Of a stretch of DNA of 64,000 nt, positions 50,618 to 59,780 are shown piece by piece. Each line of letters begins with the position of its first letter. Position 1 is the stretch's first letter. This stretch comes from an uncultured Clostridia bacterium (GTDB taxonomy: Bacteria; Bacillota; Clostridia; Oscillospirales; Ruminococcaceae). The stretch is taken from assembly GCA_947168885.1 (NCBI GenBank), contig CAMVNQ010000003.1, forward strand, positions 124,001 through 188,000. The letters are read 5' to 3'. The translations under genes and the position numbers were made by a program. The notes below the pieces were generated by a model. It ran no database searches, was not told the origin of the DNA, and saw only the letters and a list, made by a program, of their open reading frames with translations.

Positions 50618-52132
50618 TTATGAATTCTTCTTTTTCCACGCTGCATAGCCCTGCATGAGGCTGTCAGACCACTTTCTGCCTGCCCACTTGCCGCCGTTAA
50701 CCTTGTACCAGTAAGTGAAGTAGAGCGGGCTCTTGTTGACGTAAGCCTTCGAGGTGTTGATCTTTGCGGACTCACCCTTGCGGAGCTGTCTTGCGAACAG
50801 AACGAATCTTGTGTCAACGTCTGCGCCGAACGGATAGAAGCATGTCGAAAGTGTAAGGAACTTATCGCCGTACTTGATGTTTACAGCAGGGTTATAGAAT
50901 ACGCTTCTGTCGAATACGTTCTCGAAGTACTTGTAGAATGTGCTCTCGTTGCCGAATGTGTGAGCTGTGTGATACTTGAATACAGAACCGTGCTTCTTGT
51001 CTGTGTTTACGAACATACCTGCGAATACAACGTATGTGCTTGTGCCGCCGTATGCGGATTCATAGCTTATTGTCGGGTGAGTAAGGTAGAAGTTGAGGCT
51101 GCCGTATCTCATCGGGTAGTAGTTGGTGATCTTTGCGAGACCTACACCGGTACGGATGTTATGACCGTAAACAACAAGGTTGTCGGGGGTCTGCTTTGCT
51201 GTAACTTTTACATGGTAATCAGCAAATGTTGTACCTACCTTGGTCGGGTCATAAGCGCCGTAGAAGTCATGTGTAAGATAGAATCTGTTGTCTGTTGCCT
51301 GAACTACGGGGATGTCGATAGGAGTATCCTTGATCGTGAGCCAGCCTACGAAGTCGCTGCTGAGCTTCTTCATGTAAGCAAGGTCATGCTTGATCGCATA
51401 CTTCTTTGTGCCGTAGCGATAACCGCAGACGTGCTCCTTTGCGGAAACTGCTGTGCCGGTAGCGGTCGATGCGCCCTTTGTGAGCTTTGCGGAAACCGCG
51501 GAAGACTGCATCTGCTCCTTGATATCGCTCTTCTTCTTTATGAGAGCGGCAACTTTGAACTTGTATGTATTTGCGGGAAGGTTTTTGAAAGTGAACTTGT
51601 TTCCGGAGATGTTCTTATAGGTCTTGTACTGCTTTGTTACCGAATCGTAGATAAGGATACGGTAGCCGGAAGCACCCTTTACCTTGCTCCACGTGAGCTT
51701 GATGCTCGTGCCGCTTACCGTTGCCTTGAGGTTTTTCGGTGCGGAAAGCTTTGTTGTGACAGCCTGACCGTTGGACTGTGTCTGCTCGACAAGCTTACCG
51801 TTCGACTTTACGAGAGCCGCGATCTTGAATCTGTATGTCGTGCCTGCGGTAAGTTTTTTAACGGTGCAGCTCGTACCGGAGACATTCTTGTACTTTTCAA
51901 ACTTCTTGGTCTTCGCGTTGTACTTGTAAACTCTGTAACCGCTCGCACCCTTTACCTTGTTCCATTTGAGCTTTACGCTTGTGTCATTGATCGTAGCCGT
52001 AATGCCTTTCGGTGCTGCAAGCTTTGTCGCTGCGACCGCTACGGTCGTGACCGGATCCGCTATCTGAGGTGCAGCGGAGAACGCCATGATGCCCGCAAGA
52101 AGCACACTCAGAACTCTTGTTTTCATCTTCAT
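50618..52132 (-). CDS. Class B sortase with two fibronectin type III domains
   Basis: 504 residues. A signal peptide (about 1-35) is followed by two Fn3 domains (about 38-130 and 131-220), each with the KWNKVKGASGYRVYKY / TWSKVKGASGYRILIY core. The sortase domain (from about 240) has the class B triad: histidine in LVVYGHNIRT, cysteine in LTLSTCFY and arginine in DTRFVLFARQL. Fn3 fused to a sortase is unusual. No LPXTG- or NPQTN-type substrate gene is near. The start is the first of two close ATGs, behind AAAGGA. Confidence 0.92.
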   Translation of the reverse strand: MKMKTRVLSVLLAGIMAFSAAPQIADPVTTVAVAATKLAAPKGITATINDTSVKLKWNKVKGASGYRVYKYNAKTKKFEKYKNVSGTSCTVKKLTAGTTYRFKIAALVKSNGKLVEQTQSNGQAVTTKLSAPKNLKATVSGTSIKLTWSKVKGASGYRILIYDSVTKQYKTYKNISGNKFTFKNLPANTYKFKVAALIKKKSDIKEQMQSSAVSAKLTKGASTATGTAVSAKEHVCGYRYGTKKYAIKHDLAYMKKLSSDFVGWLTIKDTPIDIPVVQATDNRFYLTHDFYGAYDPTKVGTTFADYHVKVTAKQTPDNLVVYGHNIRTGVGLAKITNYYPMRYGSLNFYLTHPTISYESAYGGTSTYVVFAGMFVNTDKKHGSVFKYHTAHTFGNESTFYKYFENVFDRSVFYNPAVNIKYGDKFLTLSTCFYPFGADVDTRFVLFARQLRKGESAKINTSKAYVNKSPLYFTYWYKVNGGKWAGRKWSDSLMQGYAAWKKKNS

Positions 52133-52206
52133 ATAACATATATCCTTTCCTGCGGCATGATGCCGCGAATTAACTTTTTCTGCCGCGCAGAGGTGACAGT
52201 ACTAAT

Positions 52207-52235
52207 ATTATACCACAAATTTATCACAATGTCAT
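52207..52235 (-). promoter_or_regulatory. Sigma-A promoter of the sortase gene
   Basis: On the minus strand, ATGACA (52230-52235), a 17-bp spacer and TATAAT (52207-52212) with an extended TGG element. Confidence 0.78.
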
Positions 52236-52375
52236 CACTTACCGTAAAAAATAATTTAAAAAAACCATGTCGTTTTTTATGCATATTGCCGATTATACTT
52301 TTCCGACACAAAAAAGCAATACCGCACGACACTTGTACGGTATTGCCTGAATATAATCATTTTACGGCTTTCGGA

Positions 52376-53815
52376 TCAATAAGCCTTGCCCCAGTAAACC
52401 ATGTATTTAGCGGGCTTTCCGCAGCATACGCATTTATCGGAGAGCTGCTCCTGATCGAAAGGTATGCAGCGCGAACCTACGCCGGTCTTTGCCTTAACCT
52501 CGTCCTCACAGGCTTCTTCGCCGCACCACATAGCCTTTACGAAGCCGTCTCCCTTTTCTTCGAGCACCTTTATGATCTCGTCTATGCTTGTGCAGGCGTA
52601 AGTACGTCTTTCACGGTTCTCAAGCGCTTTCTGATAGAGACCGTCGTGTACCGCCTGAAGCTTTTCCGCTGCCGCAGTTTCGAGATCTTCGAGCTTTACG
52701 AAGCTCTTTTCGTTGTTGTGACGCGTAACTATCACGCACTGGTCGCTCTCTATATCCTTGGGTCCGATCTCTATGCGTATCGGAACGCCCTTCATCTCGT
52801 ATTCCGCGAACTTCCAGCCGGGAGAGTTCTCGCTGTCATCGAGCTTTACGCGAAGACCGGCTTTCTTAAGTCTGTCGCGGAGCTCAGCAGCCTTTTCGAG
52901 AACGCCTTCCTTATGCTGTGCTATCGGGATTATCACAGCCTGTATCGGAGCAACTGCCGGCGGGAGCGCGAGACCGCTGTCGTCGCCGTGAGTCATGATT
53001 ATAGCACCGATAAGACGGGTGGTTACGCCCCAGCTTGTCTGGTGCGGGAACGTAAGCTGATTATCCTTGTTTGCGTACTGTATCTCGAAGGCTTTTGCGA
53101 AGCCGTCGCCGAAATAGTGCGACGTACCTGCCTGAAGAGCCTTTCCGTCATGCATAAGCGCTTCGATAGCATAGGTCGATACCGCGCCGGCGAACTTGTC
53201 GCTTTCGGTCTTCTTGCCCTTTACAACGGGCATTGCGAGTGACTCTTCGCAGAACTGCGCATAGATATTGAGCATACGCTCTGTCTCCTCTATAGCTTCT
53301 TCTGCGGTCGCGTGGATAGTATGACCTTCCTGCCAGAGGAACTCACGCGAGCGGAGGAACGGTCTTGTGGTCTTTTCCCAGCGAACGACGTTTACCCACT
53401 GGTTGTAGAGCTTCGGAAGATCGCGGTAGGAATGCACGATGTTCTTGTAATGTTCGCAGAAGAGGGTCTCTGATGTCGGACGGACGCAGAGCTTTTCTTC
53501 AAGCTTCTCGCTTCCTCCGAGGGTGACCCATGCACACTCCGGCGCAAAGCCTTCGACATGGTCTTTTTCCTTTTCAAGAAGGCTTTCGGGTATGAACATA
53601 GGCATACATACGTTTTCATGACCGGTATCCTTGAACATACCGTCAAGTATTTTCTGGATATTCTCCCATATCGCGTAACCGTAGGGGCGGATCGCCATAC
53701 AGCCTTTAACGCTTGTGTATTCGATAAGCTCGGCTTTTTTTACTATGTCGGTGTACCACTGGGCGAAATCCTCATCCATTGAGGTTATCGCGTTTACCAT
53801 TTTCTTTTCTGCCAT
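52376..53815 (-). CDS. proS: Prolyl-tRNA synthetase, archaeal/eukaryote-like type
   Basis: 479 residues, class II. Motif 2 [24 protein letters not shown] and motif 3 [15 protein letters not shown] [16 protein letters not shown] are clear; the C-terminal domain ends in a cysteine cluster (CVCCGKP) and YWGKAY, the zinc-binding tail of the short ProRS that lacks the bacterial editing insertion. This type is common in Clostridia. CGGAG lies upstream. No T-box motif is seen in the leader. Confidence 0.97.
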   Translation of the reverse strand: MAEKKMVNAITSMDEDFAQWYTDIVKKAELIEYTSVKGCMAIRPYGYAIWENIQKILDGMFKDTGHENVCMPMFIPESLLEKEKDHVEGFAPECAWVTLGGSEKLEEKLCVRPTSETLFCEHYKNIVHSYRDLPKLYNQWVNVVRWEKTTRPFLRSREFLWQEGHTIHATAEEAIEETERMLNIYAQFCEESLAMPVVKGKKTESDKFAGAVSTYAIEALMHDGKALQAGTSHYFGDGFAKAFEIQYANKDNQLTFPHQTSWGVTTRLIGAIIMTHGDDSGLALPPAVAPIQAVIIPIAQHKEGVLEKAAELRDRLKKAGLRVKLDDSENSPGWKFAEYEMKGVPIRIEIGPKDIESDQCVIVTRHNNEKSFVKLEDLETAAAEKLQAVHDGLYQKALENRERRTYACTSIDEIIKVLEEKGDGFVKAMWCGEEACEDEVKAKTGVGSRCIPFDQEQLSDKCVCCGKPAKYMVYWGKAY

Positions 53816-53873
53816 TTTCTTATTCTCCGTTTCATTTTCGGGGTCTTTTGCCCCATTTGGAATTGTCCATAAT

Positions 53874-53902
53874 ATTATATACTATTTTTCCGGATTTTGC
53901 AA
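53874..53902 (-). promoter_or_regulatory. Sigma-A promoter of proS
   Basis: On the minus strand, TTGCAA (53897-53902), a 17-bp spacer and TATAAT (53874-53879). Confidence 0.8.
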
Positions 53903-53935
53903 TAGCTAAATGTTAATTTATGCATTTCTTTCAGA

Positions 53936-53964
53936 TTGACATTTTTCGCGGTAAGTGCTATAAT
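53936..53964 (+). promoter_or_regulatory. Sigma-A promoter of iorA
   Basis: TTGACA (53936-53941), a 17-bp spacer and TATAAT (53959-53964) with an extended TGC element. Back to back with the proS promoter. Confidence 0.9.
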
Positions 53965-54058
53965 ATAAAAGTATCTATATTAATTACAATCCGGTAACCG
54001 CACTCCACCGGTTTCCGAACTATAACTGTAAATTACTGCCCGAAAGGTGAAAGAATAT

Positions 54059-55879
54059 ATGCATAAAGAATTCCTGATGGGAAATGCGGCGATCGCCCGC
54101 GGTGCAATAGCCGCAGGACTTAACCTCATTTCCGGCTATCCCGGGACACCCTCGACAGAGGTACTCGAAACAAGCGCAAAATGCAATAAGAGCGGCTCGC
54201 TCTATGTCGAGTGGTCGGTCAACGAAAAGGCGGCTCTTGAGCTCGCTGCAGGCGCAGCATACTGCGGCGCGCGCACAATGGTAACAATGAAGCAGGTCGG
54301 TCTCAATGTAGCCTCCGACCCGCTCATGAGTCTCGCGTACATCGGCGTTAAAGGCGGTATGGTCATTCTCGTCGCCGACGATCCCGGTCCCATATCCTCA
54401 CAGACCGAGCAGGACACCCGCACTTTCGCTGCGTACTCAAAGCTCCCCTGCTTCGACCCGTCGTCCGTGCAGGAAGCCTATGATATGATCGGAGAAGCGT
54501 TCGAACTCTCCGAAAAGTACGGCACCCCTGTTCTCTTCCGCCCGACGACCCGCGTCTGTCACGGCTACGCGTCGATCGACGTAAAAGACGAGACCGAGTA
54601 CAAAAGCGTCAAGCCCGAAGGCTTCGTGCGCGATCCGTCGAAATGGGTGATCTTCCCGCGACTGTCCTATAACGCGCATATAAAGATCGAAGCACGCAAC
54701 GTAACGCTTTCCGAGGAGCTTTCCGACTACGCACGGAATCTCGTGATACCGGAAAAAGCGGCAGGCTGCAAAAAAGGTATCGCTACCCACGGTATAAGCT
54801 ATACCTACGTCGCCGAAGCTCTCGCAGGCAAGGACGCGCCGCGTGTGATGAAAGTCACGACACCGTTCCCGTTCCCCGAGCAGGCAGCTCTGAGATTTCT
54901 CGACGGGCTCGACGAGGTGCTTTGCATAGAGGAGCTTGACCCTGTGATCGAGCGCGAACTCACATATATCTGCGGCAAGCACCATCTCCCCGTGAAGATA
55001 CGCGGAAAGCTCACCCACGACGTAAAGAACGCCGGCGAGAACACCTGCGGCACAGTCGCGGAGAATATCGCAGGATTCATGGGCTGGGAGCTTCCCGCCG
55101 CGGCAAAAGCGGAAGAACCTCCGGCACTTCCCGTCCGCCCGCCGGTATTATGCGCCGGCTGTCCGCACCGCGCGTCATTCTTTGCTGTTAAGGAAGCCAT
55201 GAAGGGGCAGAAAGCCGTGTTCTGCGGTGATATAGGCTGCTATACCCTCGGGAACGCGATGCCGCTCGATATGGTGGATACCTGTCTGTGCATGGGCGCG
55301 GGCGTGAACATCACACAGGGTATCGGTCACATAGAGCCGGATATGAAATGCTTCGCGTTCGTCGGAGACTCGACATTCTTCGCGTCCGCGATAACCGGAG
55401 CTGTGAACGCCGTATATAATCAGGCGGACATGACCCTCGTGATACTCGACAACTCCACCACCGCCATGACCGGACATCAGCCCCACCCGGGCACCGGCCA
55501 CACGATGATGGGACAGGTCGTTGACAAGATAGACATAACAGCGGTGCTTAAAGGGATCGGCGTAAAGACCGTCGTGACTGTGGATCCGCTTGATCTGAAA
55601 AATGCCGTCGAGACCGTAAAGTGCGTTGCTTCCGAAAAGGGAGTAAAAGCGATCATATTCAAGTTGCCCTGCGCGGTCATCATAAAGCCGAAGAAGCCCG
55701 CCTTCATAGATACGCAGAAGTGCACGAACTGCAAGCGCTGCATAAAAGCGCTGGGCTGCCCCGGTATAGTCCTGAGAGACGGTCGTCCGGCGATAGAAAA
55801 TTCGCTGTGTACCGGCTGCGGACTGTGCAGTCAGGTATGTCCCTGCAGCGCGATAAGCTTAACGAAGGAGGGCGAATGA
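54059..55879 (+). CDS. iorA: Indolepyruvate:ferredoxin oxidoreductase, alpha subunit
   Basis: 606 residues. The N-terminal pyrimidine-binding domain (LISGYPGTPSTEVLET) is followed by the thiamine-diphosphate domain (GDIGCYTLGNAMPLD, FVGDSTFFAS) and two 4Fe-4S clusters at the C-terminus (CTNCKRCIKALGC, CTGCGLCSQVCPC). With IorB it oxidises aryl pyruvates to aryl-acetyl-CoA; the reaction is reversible. AAAGGTGA before the ATG at 54059 fixes the start; the GTG at 54047 lies inside that ribosome site. First gene of iorA-iorB-GNAT-paaK. Confidence 0.96.
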   Translation: MHKEFLMGNAAIARGAIAAGLNLISGYPGTPSTEVLETSAKCNKSGSLYVEWSVNEKAALELAAGAAYCGARTMVTMKQVGLNVASDPLMSLAYIGVKGGMVILVADDPGPISSQTEQDTRTFAAYSKLPCFDPSSVQEAYDMIGEAFELSEKYGTPVLFRPTTRVCHGYASIDVKDETEYKSVKPEGFVRDPSKWVIFPRLSYNAHIKIEARNVTLSEELSDYARNLVIPEKAAGCKKGIATHGISYTYVAEALAGKDAPRVMKVTTPFPFPEQAALRFLDGLDEVLCIEELDPVIERELTYICGKHHLPVKIRGKLTHDVKNAGENTCGTVAENIAGFMGWELPAAAKAEEPPALPVRPPVLCAGCPHRASFFAVKEAMKGQKAVFCGDIGCYTLGNAMPLDMVDTCLCMGAGVNITQGIGHIEPDMKCFAFVGDSTFFASAITGAVNAVYNQADMTLVILDNSTTAMTGHQPHPGTGHTMMGQVVDKIDITAVLKGIGVKTVVTVDPLDLKNAVETVKCVASEKGVKAIIFKLPCAVIIKPKKPAFIDTQKCTNCKRCIKALGCPGIVLRDGRPAIENSLCTGCGLCSQVCPCSAISLTKEGE

Positions 55880-55880
55880 T

Positions 55881-56453
55881 ATGCAGACGAACATAATGAT
55901 ATGCGGCGTCGGCGGTCAGGGTATCGTCCTCACGTCGAAGCTCATAGCGGCGACAGCGGTTTCACACGATGTTCCCGTTATGAGTGCGGAGACCATCGGA
56001 ATGGCACAGAAAGGCGGAAGCGTATTCAGCTTCCTGCGTCTCGGAGACGGGATAGCGAGTCCTATGTTCCCCGAGGGAAGCGCCGATCTGCTGATCGGAT
56101 TTGAGCCGTCGGAAGCGGTAAGAATGTTCCCGTATCTGAAGAAAGGCGGCACCGCGATAGTCAACACACACCCGATAATGCCCGTAACAGCGGCGCTCAC
56201 AGGGTCTGACTATGACGGCGCGGATATGCTTGAATATATCCGGCGCAACGCAGAAAAAGCCGTATTTGTTGACGGCGACAAGGCAATAACGGATATAGGC
56301 TCGCCCAAGGTGCTGAACATGGTGATGCTCGGCGCGGCGGTAGCTACGGGACTTCTCCCGTTCTCTCTCGAAGAGATAGAAGAGACTATGAAGGCGACGG
56401 TAAAGCCGCAGTTCGCGGAACTTAACTCGAAAGCTCTCAGATACGGGGGATAA
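55881..56453 (+). CDS. iorB: Indolepyruvate:ferredoxin oxidoreductase, beta subunit
   Basis: 190 residues, the gamma-domain-like partner of IorA: MICGVGGQGIVLTSKLIA, SAETIGMAQKGGSVFSFLR and GFEPSEAVR are typical. GGAGGG lies in the end of iorA, one base between stop and start. The two subunits form the active complex. Confidence 0.96.
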   Translation: MQTNIMICGVGGQGIVLTSKLIAATAVSHDVPVMSAETIGMAQKGGSVFSFLRLGDGIASPMFPEGSADLLIGFEPSEAVRMFPYLKKGGTAIVNTHPIMPVTAALTGSDYDGADMLEYIRRNAEKAVFVDGDKAITDIGSPKVLNMVMLGAAVATGLLPFSLEEIEETMKATVKPQFAELNSKALRYGG

Positions 56454-56459
56454 AGCGTT

Positions 56460-56924
56460 ATGGAGTACAGAAAAGCATCGGCGGACGACATCGAACTGCT
56501 TATGGAGCTTCGTGCGGATATGCTCCGGACGGTGAACGATCTGTCCGGCGAATATGAATTCTCAGCCGAACTTATCAATAACAGCCGGGAATACTTTCTC
56601 AAAGGCGACCAGACGACCGTTCTGGCACTCGATGACGGAAAAGCTGCGGGCTGCGCGAGTATCTCGTATTTCCACGTCATGCCGACGTTCGCACACGCTG
56701 CCGGAAAAAGAGCACACATCATGAACGTTTATACGCGTGCCGGATACCGCCGCCGCGGCATCGCGAAAAAACTTGTGACAATGCTCATTGACGAGGCAAA
56801 GGAGAAAGGCGTTTCCGAGATAGCTCTTGACGCTACCATATCGGGGAGGCCGCTTTACGAGGCGCTCGGATTCCGTGCGTCGGACGAGTATATGGCAATG
56901 AATATAAACAGCGAAAGGATATAA
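56460..56924 (+). CDS. GNAT-family N-acetyltransferase
   Basis: 154 residues. Acetyl-CoA binding is seen in MNVYTRAGYRRRGIAKKLV (RRxGxA/G), then GRPLYEALGF near the end. The substrate is unknown; the position between iorB and paaK may mean a link to aryl-acid metabolism but could be chance. GGGGGATAAAG lies before the ATG. Confidence 0.88.
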   Translation: MEYRKASADDIELLMELRADMLRTVNDLSGEYEFSAELINNSREYFLKGDQTTVLALDDGKAAGCASISYFHVMPTFAHAAGKRAHIMNVYTRAGYRRRGIAKKLVTMLIDEAKEKGVSEIALDATISGRPLYEALGFRASDEYMAMNINSERI

Positions 56925-56928
56925 AAAT

Positions 56929-58170
56929 ATGAAGATCACCGAAAAACAGCTTGAACAGGTCAACAGCCGCATCAAAGCTCTCGTAAGCGCAGGAAGCTTC
57001 TACGGAAAGAAGCTTAAGGACGCGGGCATCACCGAGGTGCATTCCTACGAGGATTTCCTGAAACTTCCGTTCTCGGAGAAGAAGGATCTGCGCGACGCGT
57101 ACCCGCTCGGACTTATGACTGCTCCGGAGGAAAAGATCGTGCGCATACATTCGTCGTCGGGAACTACCGGAACTCCGGTGATCATACCCTACACAGCGAA
57201 GGACGTTGACGACTGGGCGACTATGTTCGCGCGCTGCTATGAGTTCGCCGGCATAACCAACAAGGACCGCATACAGATCACTCCCGGCTACGGCTTATGG
57301 ACGGCGGGAATAGGATTTCAGGCGGGTGCCGAGAAACTCGGCGCAATGGTCGTTCCTATGGGTCCCGGAAACACCGAAAAGCAGATAGAAATGATGATCT
57401 CGCTCGAAACTACGGTACTTTGCGCAACTTCGTCCTATGCGCTCCTTCTTGCGGAAGAGATTCAGAAGCGCGGCATACGCGACAAGATAAAGCTGAAAAA
57501 AGGCGTTATCGGCTCAGAGCGCTGGAGCCAGAAAATGCGCGACAGGATACACAACGAGCTCGGGATAGAGCTGTACGACATATACGGACTTACCGAGATA
57601 TACGGTCCGGGAATAGGCATAAACTGCACCAAGGAAGCGGGTATGCATTACTGGGATGACTTCCTCTATCTTGAAATAATCGACCCCAAGACCGGGGAAC
57701 CCGTGCCGGACGGAGAAATGGGAGAGATAGTCATAACCACGCTCGTCAAGGAGGGCGCTCCGCTTATCCGCTACCGCACACATGACCTCTCGCGCATCAT
57801 ACCCGAAAAGTGCAGCTGCGGAAGCAGCTTCCCGCGTCTTGACCGCATAATGGGCAGAACGGACGATATGATGAAGATAAAGGGCGTGAACGTATTCCCG
57901 AGCCAGATCGAGGAGATACTTCAGACGTTCCCCGAAATTTCGAGCGAATACCAGATACGCATATCCCACCTTGACGGAAAGGACACCATGCGTATCTACG
58001 TCGAGACCACCGGCGACATCGACTTCGACGACCTCTCGAAGCGCCTTACGGAGAAAGTCAAGAGCCATATAGGCTTCACGCCGATAGTAAAGGCTGTCGA
58101 GGTCGGCGTTCTTCCGAGAAGCATGAAAAAGACCGCCCGCGTTATAGACGAACGCTACAACGAAGACTGA
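56929..58170 (+). CDS. paaK: Phenylacetate-CoA ligase-like enzyme
   Basis: 413 residues, an AMP-forming ligase. HSSSGTTGTPVIIPYT is the AMP-binding signature; YGLTEIYGPG and LIRYRTHDLS follow; the C-terminal RTDDMMKIKGVNVFPSQIEEIL places the catalytic lysine. It links CoA to phenylacetate or related aryl acids. Next to iorAB it can feed aryl-acetyl-CoA for reductive carboxylation, or conserve ATP from aryl-acetyl-CoA in the other direction. GAAAGGATA precedes the ATG. Confidence 0.94.
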   Translation: MKITEKQLEQVNSRIKALVSAGSFYGKKLKDAGITEVHSYEDFLKLPFSEKKDLRDAYPLGLMTAPEEKIVRIHSSSGTTGTPVIIPYTAKDVDDWATMFARCYEFAGITNKDRIQITPGYGLWTAGIGFQAGAEKLGAMVVPMGPGNTEKQIEMMISLETTVLCATSSYALLLAEEIQKRGIRDKIKLKKGVIGSERWSQKMRDRIHNELGIELYDIYGLTEIYGPGIGINCTKEAGMHYWDDFLYLEIIDPKTGEPVPDGEMGEIVITTLVKEGAPLIRYRTHDLSRIIPEKCSCGSSFPRLDRIMGRTDDMMKIKGVNVFPSQIEEILQTFPEISSEYQIRISHLDGKDTMRIYVETTGDIDFDDLSKRLTEKVKSHIGFTPIVKAVEVGVLPRSMKKTARVIDERYNED

Positions 58171-58214
58171 TAAGATATTCATTCCAACCATACAGACCAG
58201 AGAAAGAGACGACT

Positions 58215-59549
58215 ATGAAAAAGAAAATACTGATTGTTGACGATGAACCTATGATGATAAGGCTTACGTGCAAGTTTCTGTCCGCCGAGTATGATGTCGT
58301 GAAGGCAGGCTCGGGACAGGAAGCGATAGAGCTGTACGAAAGCGAAAAGCCCGATCTTATCCTCTCCGACCTTCTTATGCCGGAAATGTCCGGATTTGAG
58401 ATGCACAAGATACTTCAGGAAAAGCACGGCTGCAAGATACCGATAATGTTCATGACCGCGGACGAGAGCGAGGACGTCGAAGGAACGGGCTTTGACCTCG
58501 GAGCGGCGGACTTCATCAGAAAACCGTTTGCGCCGCCGGTCCTCCTCAAGCGTGTCGAGAACATACTAAAGAATGTCGATATGATAAACGACCTTCGCGA
58601 AGAGGCGACCATCGACCGCATGACCGGCTTCTTGAACAAGGCTGGCTCGGCGGAGCGGCTTACGACTGCGTGCGCGGTCGAGAGCGGAGTTCTTATGATA
58701 ATCGACCTTGACAGCTTCAAACTCGTCAACGACCTCTACGGTCACGAAATGGGCGACAAGGTGCTCAAAGAGTTTTCCGACATAACCAGAAGATGTGTGC
58801 GTTCGGACGATATTGTCGGCCGTATAGGCGGCGATGAGTTCGTTGCGTTCTGTAAGCACGCCAAGCGCAAGGAGATAATCGACGACATAGCAAAGCGCAT
58901 AAACGAAGACCTTGTCGCAGCGGCGAAAAGGCTCATGGGCGACGATATGCAGATACCGCTCGGCGCGTCGATAGGCGCGGTGTTTGTGCCGGAAGACGGC
59001 ATGAACTATCAGGAGCTGTTCAAAATGGCGGACAAAGCGCTGTACAATGTCAAGGAAAACGGCAAGCACGGCGCAGGCATATACTCCTCCGGCGCGGAGA
59101 AGCCGGAGACCGACCCGGAACGCTGCGAGACGCTGAAAAGCATCACCAAGCTCTTTGACGAGCGTTCTATAAAGAACGGTGCGTTCCGCATAGGTCCCGA
59201 AGCGTTCGTCCAGGTATATCACTACTTCATACGCTACATAAAGCGCTATTCTCACTCGGCGTTCAAGGTGCTCATAACGCTTCACCCGAGCGAGTATTCC
59301 GGTGAGGAATACGCATTCTATGAATGTGTCGAGGCGTTCGGCGATGCTCTGTGCAAACCCCTCCGCAGAAGCGACGTTGTTGTGCAGATACACTCAAACC
59401 AGTTCTTCATGCTGTTCCCCGACATAAATCAGGAAAACCTCGATAAGCTTATCGGCCGCATACTTGATTCATGGAACCAGACATCTTTCTCCAAGTACAC
59501 TGCCATTAAGGTCGAGTCGGAAGAGATCGACCTCGACAAACTGCAATAA
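58215..59549 (+). CDS. Response regulator diguanylate cyclase
   Basis: 444 residues. Receiver domain with D52 in LILSDLLMPEMSG; GGDEF domain with intact G205GDEF and the inhibitory site R196SDD five residues upstream, so it should be active and product-inhibited. The last 130 residues look like a second, degenerate half-domain (FRIGPEAFVQVYHYFIRYIK, RSDVVVQIHSNQFFMLFPD). It would make c-di-GMP; the EAL regulator at 48378-50078 would remove it. The ribosome site is weak (GAAAGAGA). A hairpin at 59575-59611 follows. Confidence 0.92.
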   Translation: MKKKILIVDDEPMMIRLTCKFLSAEYDVVKAGSGQEAIELYESEKPDLILSDLLMPEMSGFEMHKILQEKHGCKIPIMFMTADESEDVEGTGFDLGAADFIRKPFAPPVLLKRVENILKNVDMINDLREEATIDRMTGFLNKAGSAERLTTACAVESGVLMIIDLDSFKLVNDLYGHEMGDKVLKEFSDITRRCVRSDDIVGRIGGDEFVAFCKHAKRKEIIDDIAKRINEDLVAAAKRLMGDDMQIPLGASIGAVFVPEDGMNYQELFKMADKALYNVKENGKHGAGIYSSGAEKPETDPERCETLKSITKLFDERSIKNGAFRIGPEAFVQVYHYFIRYIKRYSHSAFKVLITLHPSEYSGEEYAFYECVEAFGDALCKPLRRSDVVVQIHSNQFFMLFPDINQENLDKLIGRILDSWNQTSFSKYTAIKVESEEIDLDKLQ

Positions 59550-59574
59550 TACAATACCGGATGCATTTATGAAA

Positions 59575-59613
59575 ATACCGCACAAACTATTTCCTTTAGT
59601 TTGTGCGGTATTG
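59575..59613 (+). terminator. Terminator after the diguanylate cyclase gene
   Basis: A perfect 15-bp stem (59575-59589 with 59597-59611; core CCGCACAAACTA) and a 7-nt loop; TTGCC follows. A MITE begins 9 bp later. Confidence 0.8.
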
Positions 59614-59615
59614 CC

Positions 59616-59780
59616 TTAAGGGTACCTCTAAAAACCGCTTTGAATAGAGAAAATGAGATGATTGCGCCAAATGCAAGGAAAGGCTCCGAAAGCTTGCTGA
59701 CGCAAGGTGAGGAGACTTGACGAAGCAGTTGGTGCAAGCAGTTCTTTTTCTCTCAAATGGGTTTTTAGAGGTTCCCTTAA
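59616..59780. mobile_element. MITE-like element, copy 2, with TTAA target duplication
   Basis: 157-bp element (59620-59776) with the same terminal repeats as the copy at 10062-10219 (GGGTACCTCTAAAAACC and GGTTTTTAGAGGTTCCC) and the same GAGAAAATGAGAT / CTTTTTCTCTCAAAT subterminal arms; the middle differs. TTAA at 59616-59619 and 59777-59780 is the target duplication. The right TTAA supplies the stop codon of the lipase gene on the minus strand. Confidence 0.85.

Noticed and set aside
50960-53242. A 760-codon open frame on the plus strand
   Set aside because: It is antisense to the sortase and proS genes, whose motifs, promoters and ribosome sites are clear. It has a cysteine- and arginine-heavy composition and no domain.
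53816-53935. T-box leader for proS
   Set aside because: No GGTGG-type T-box sequence or terminator is visible in the short leader.
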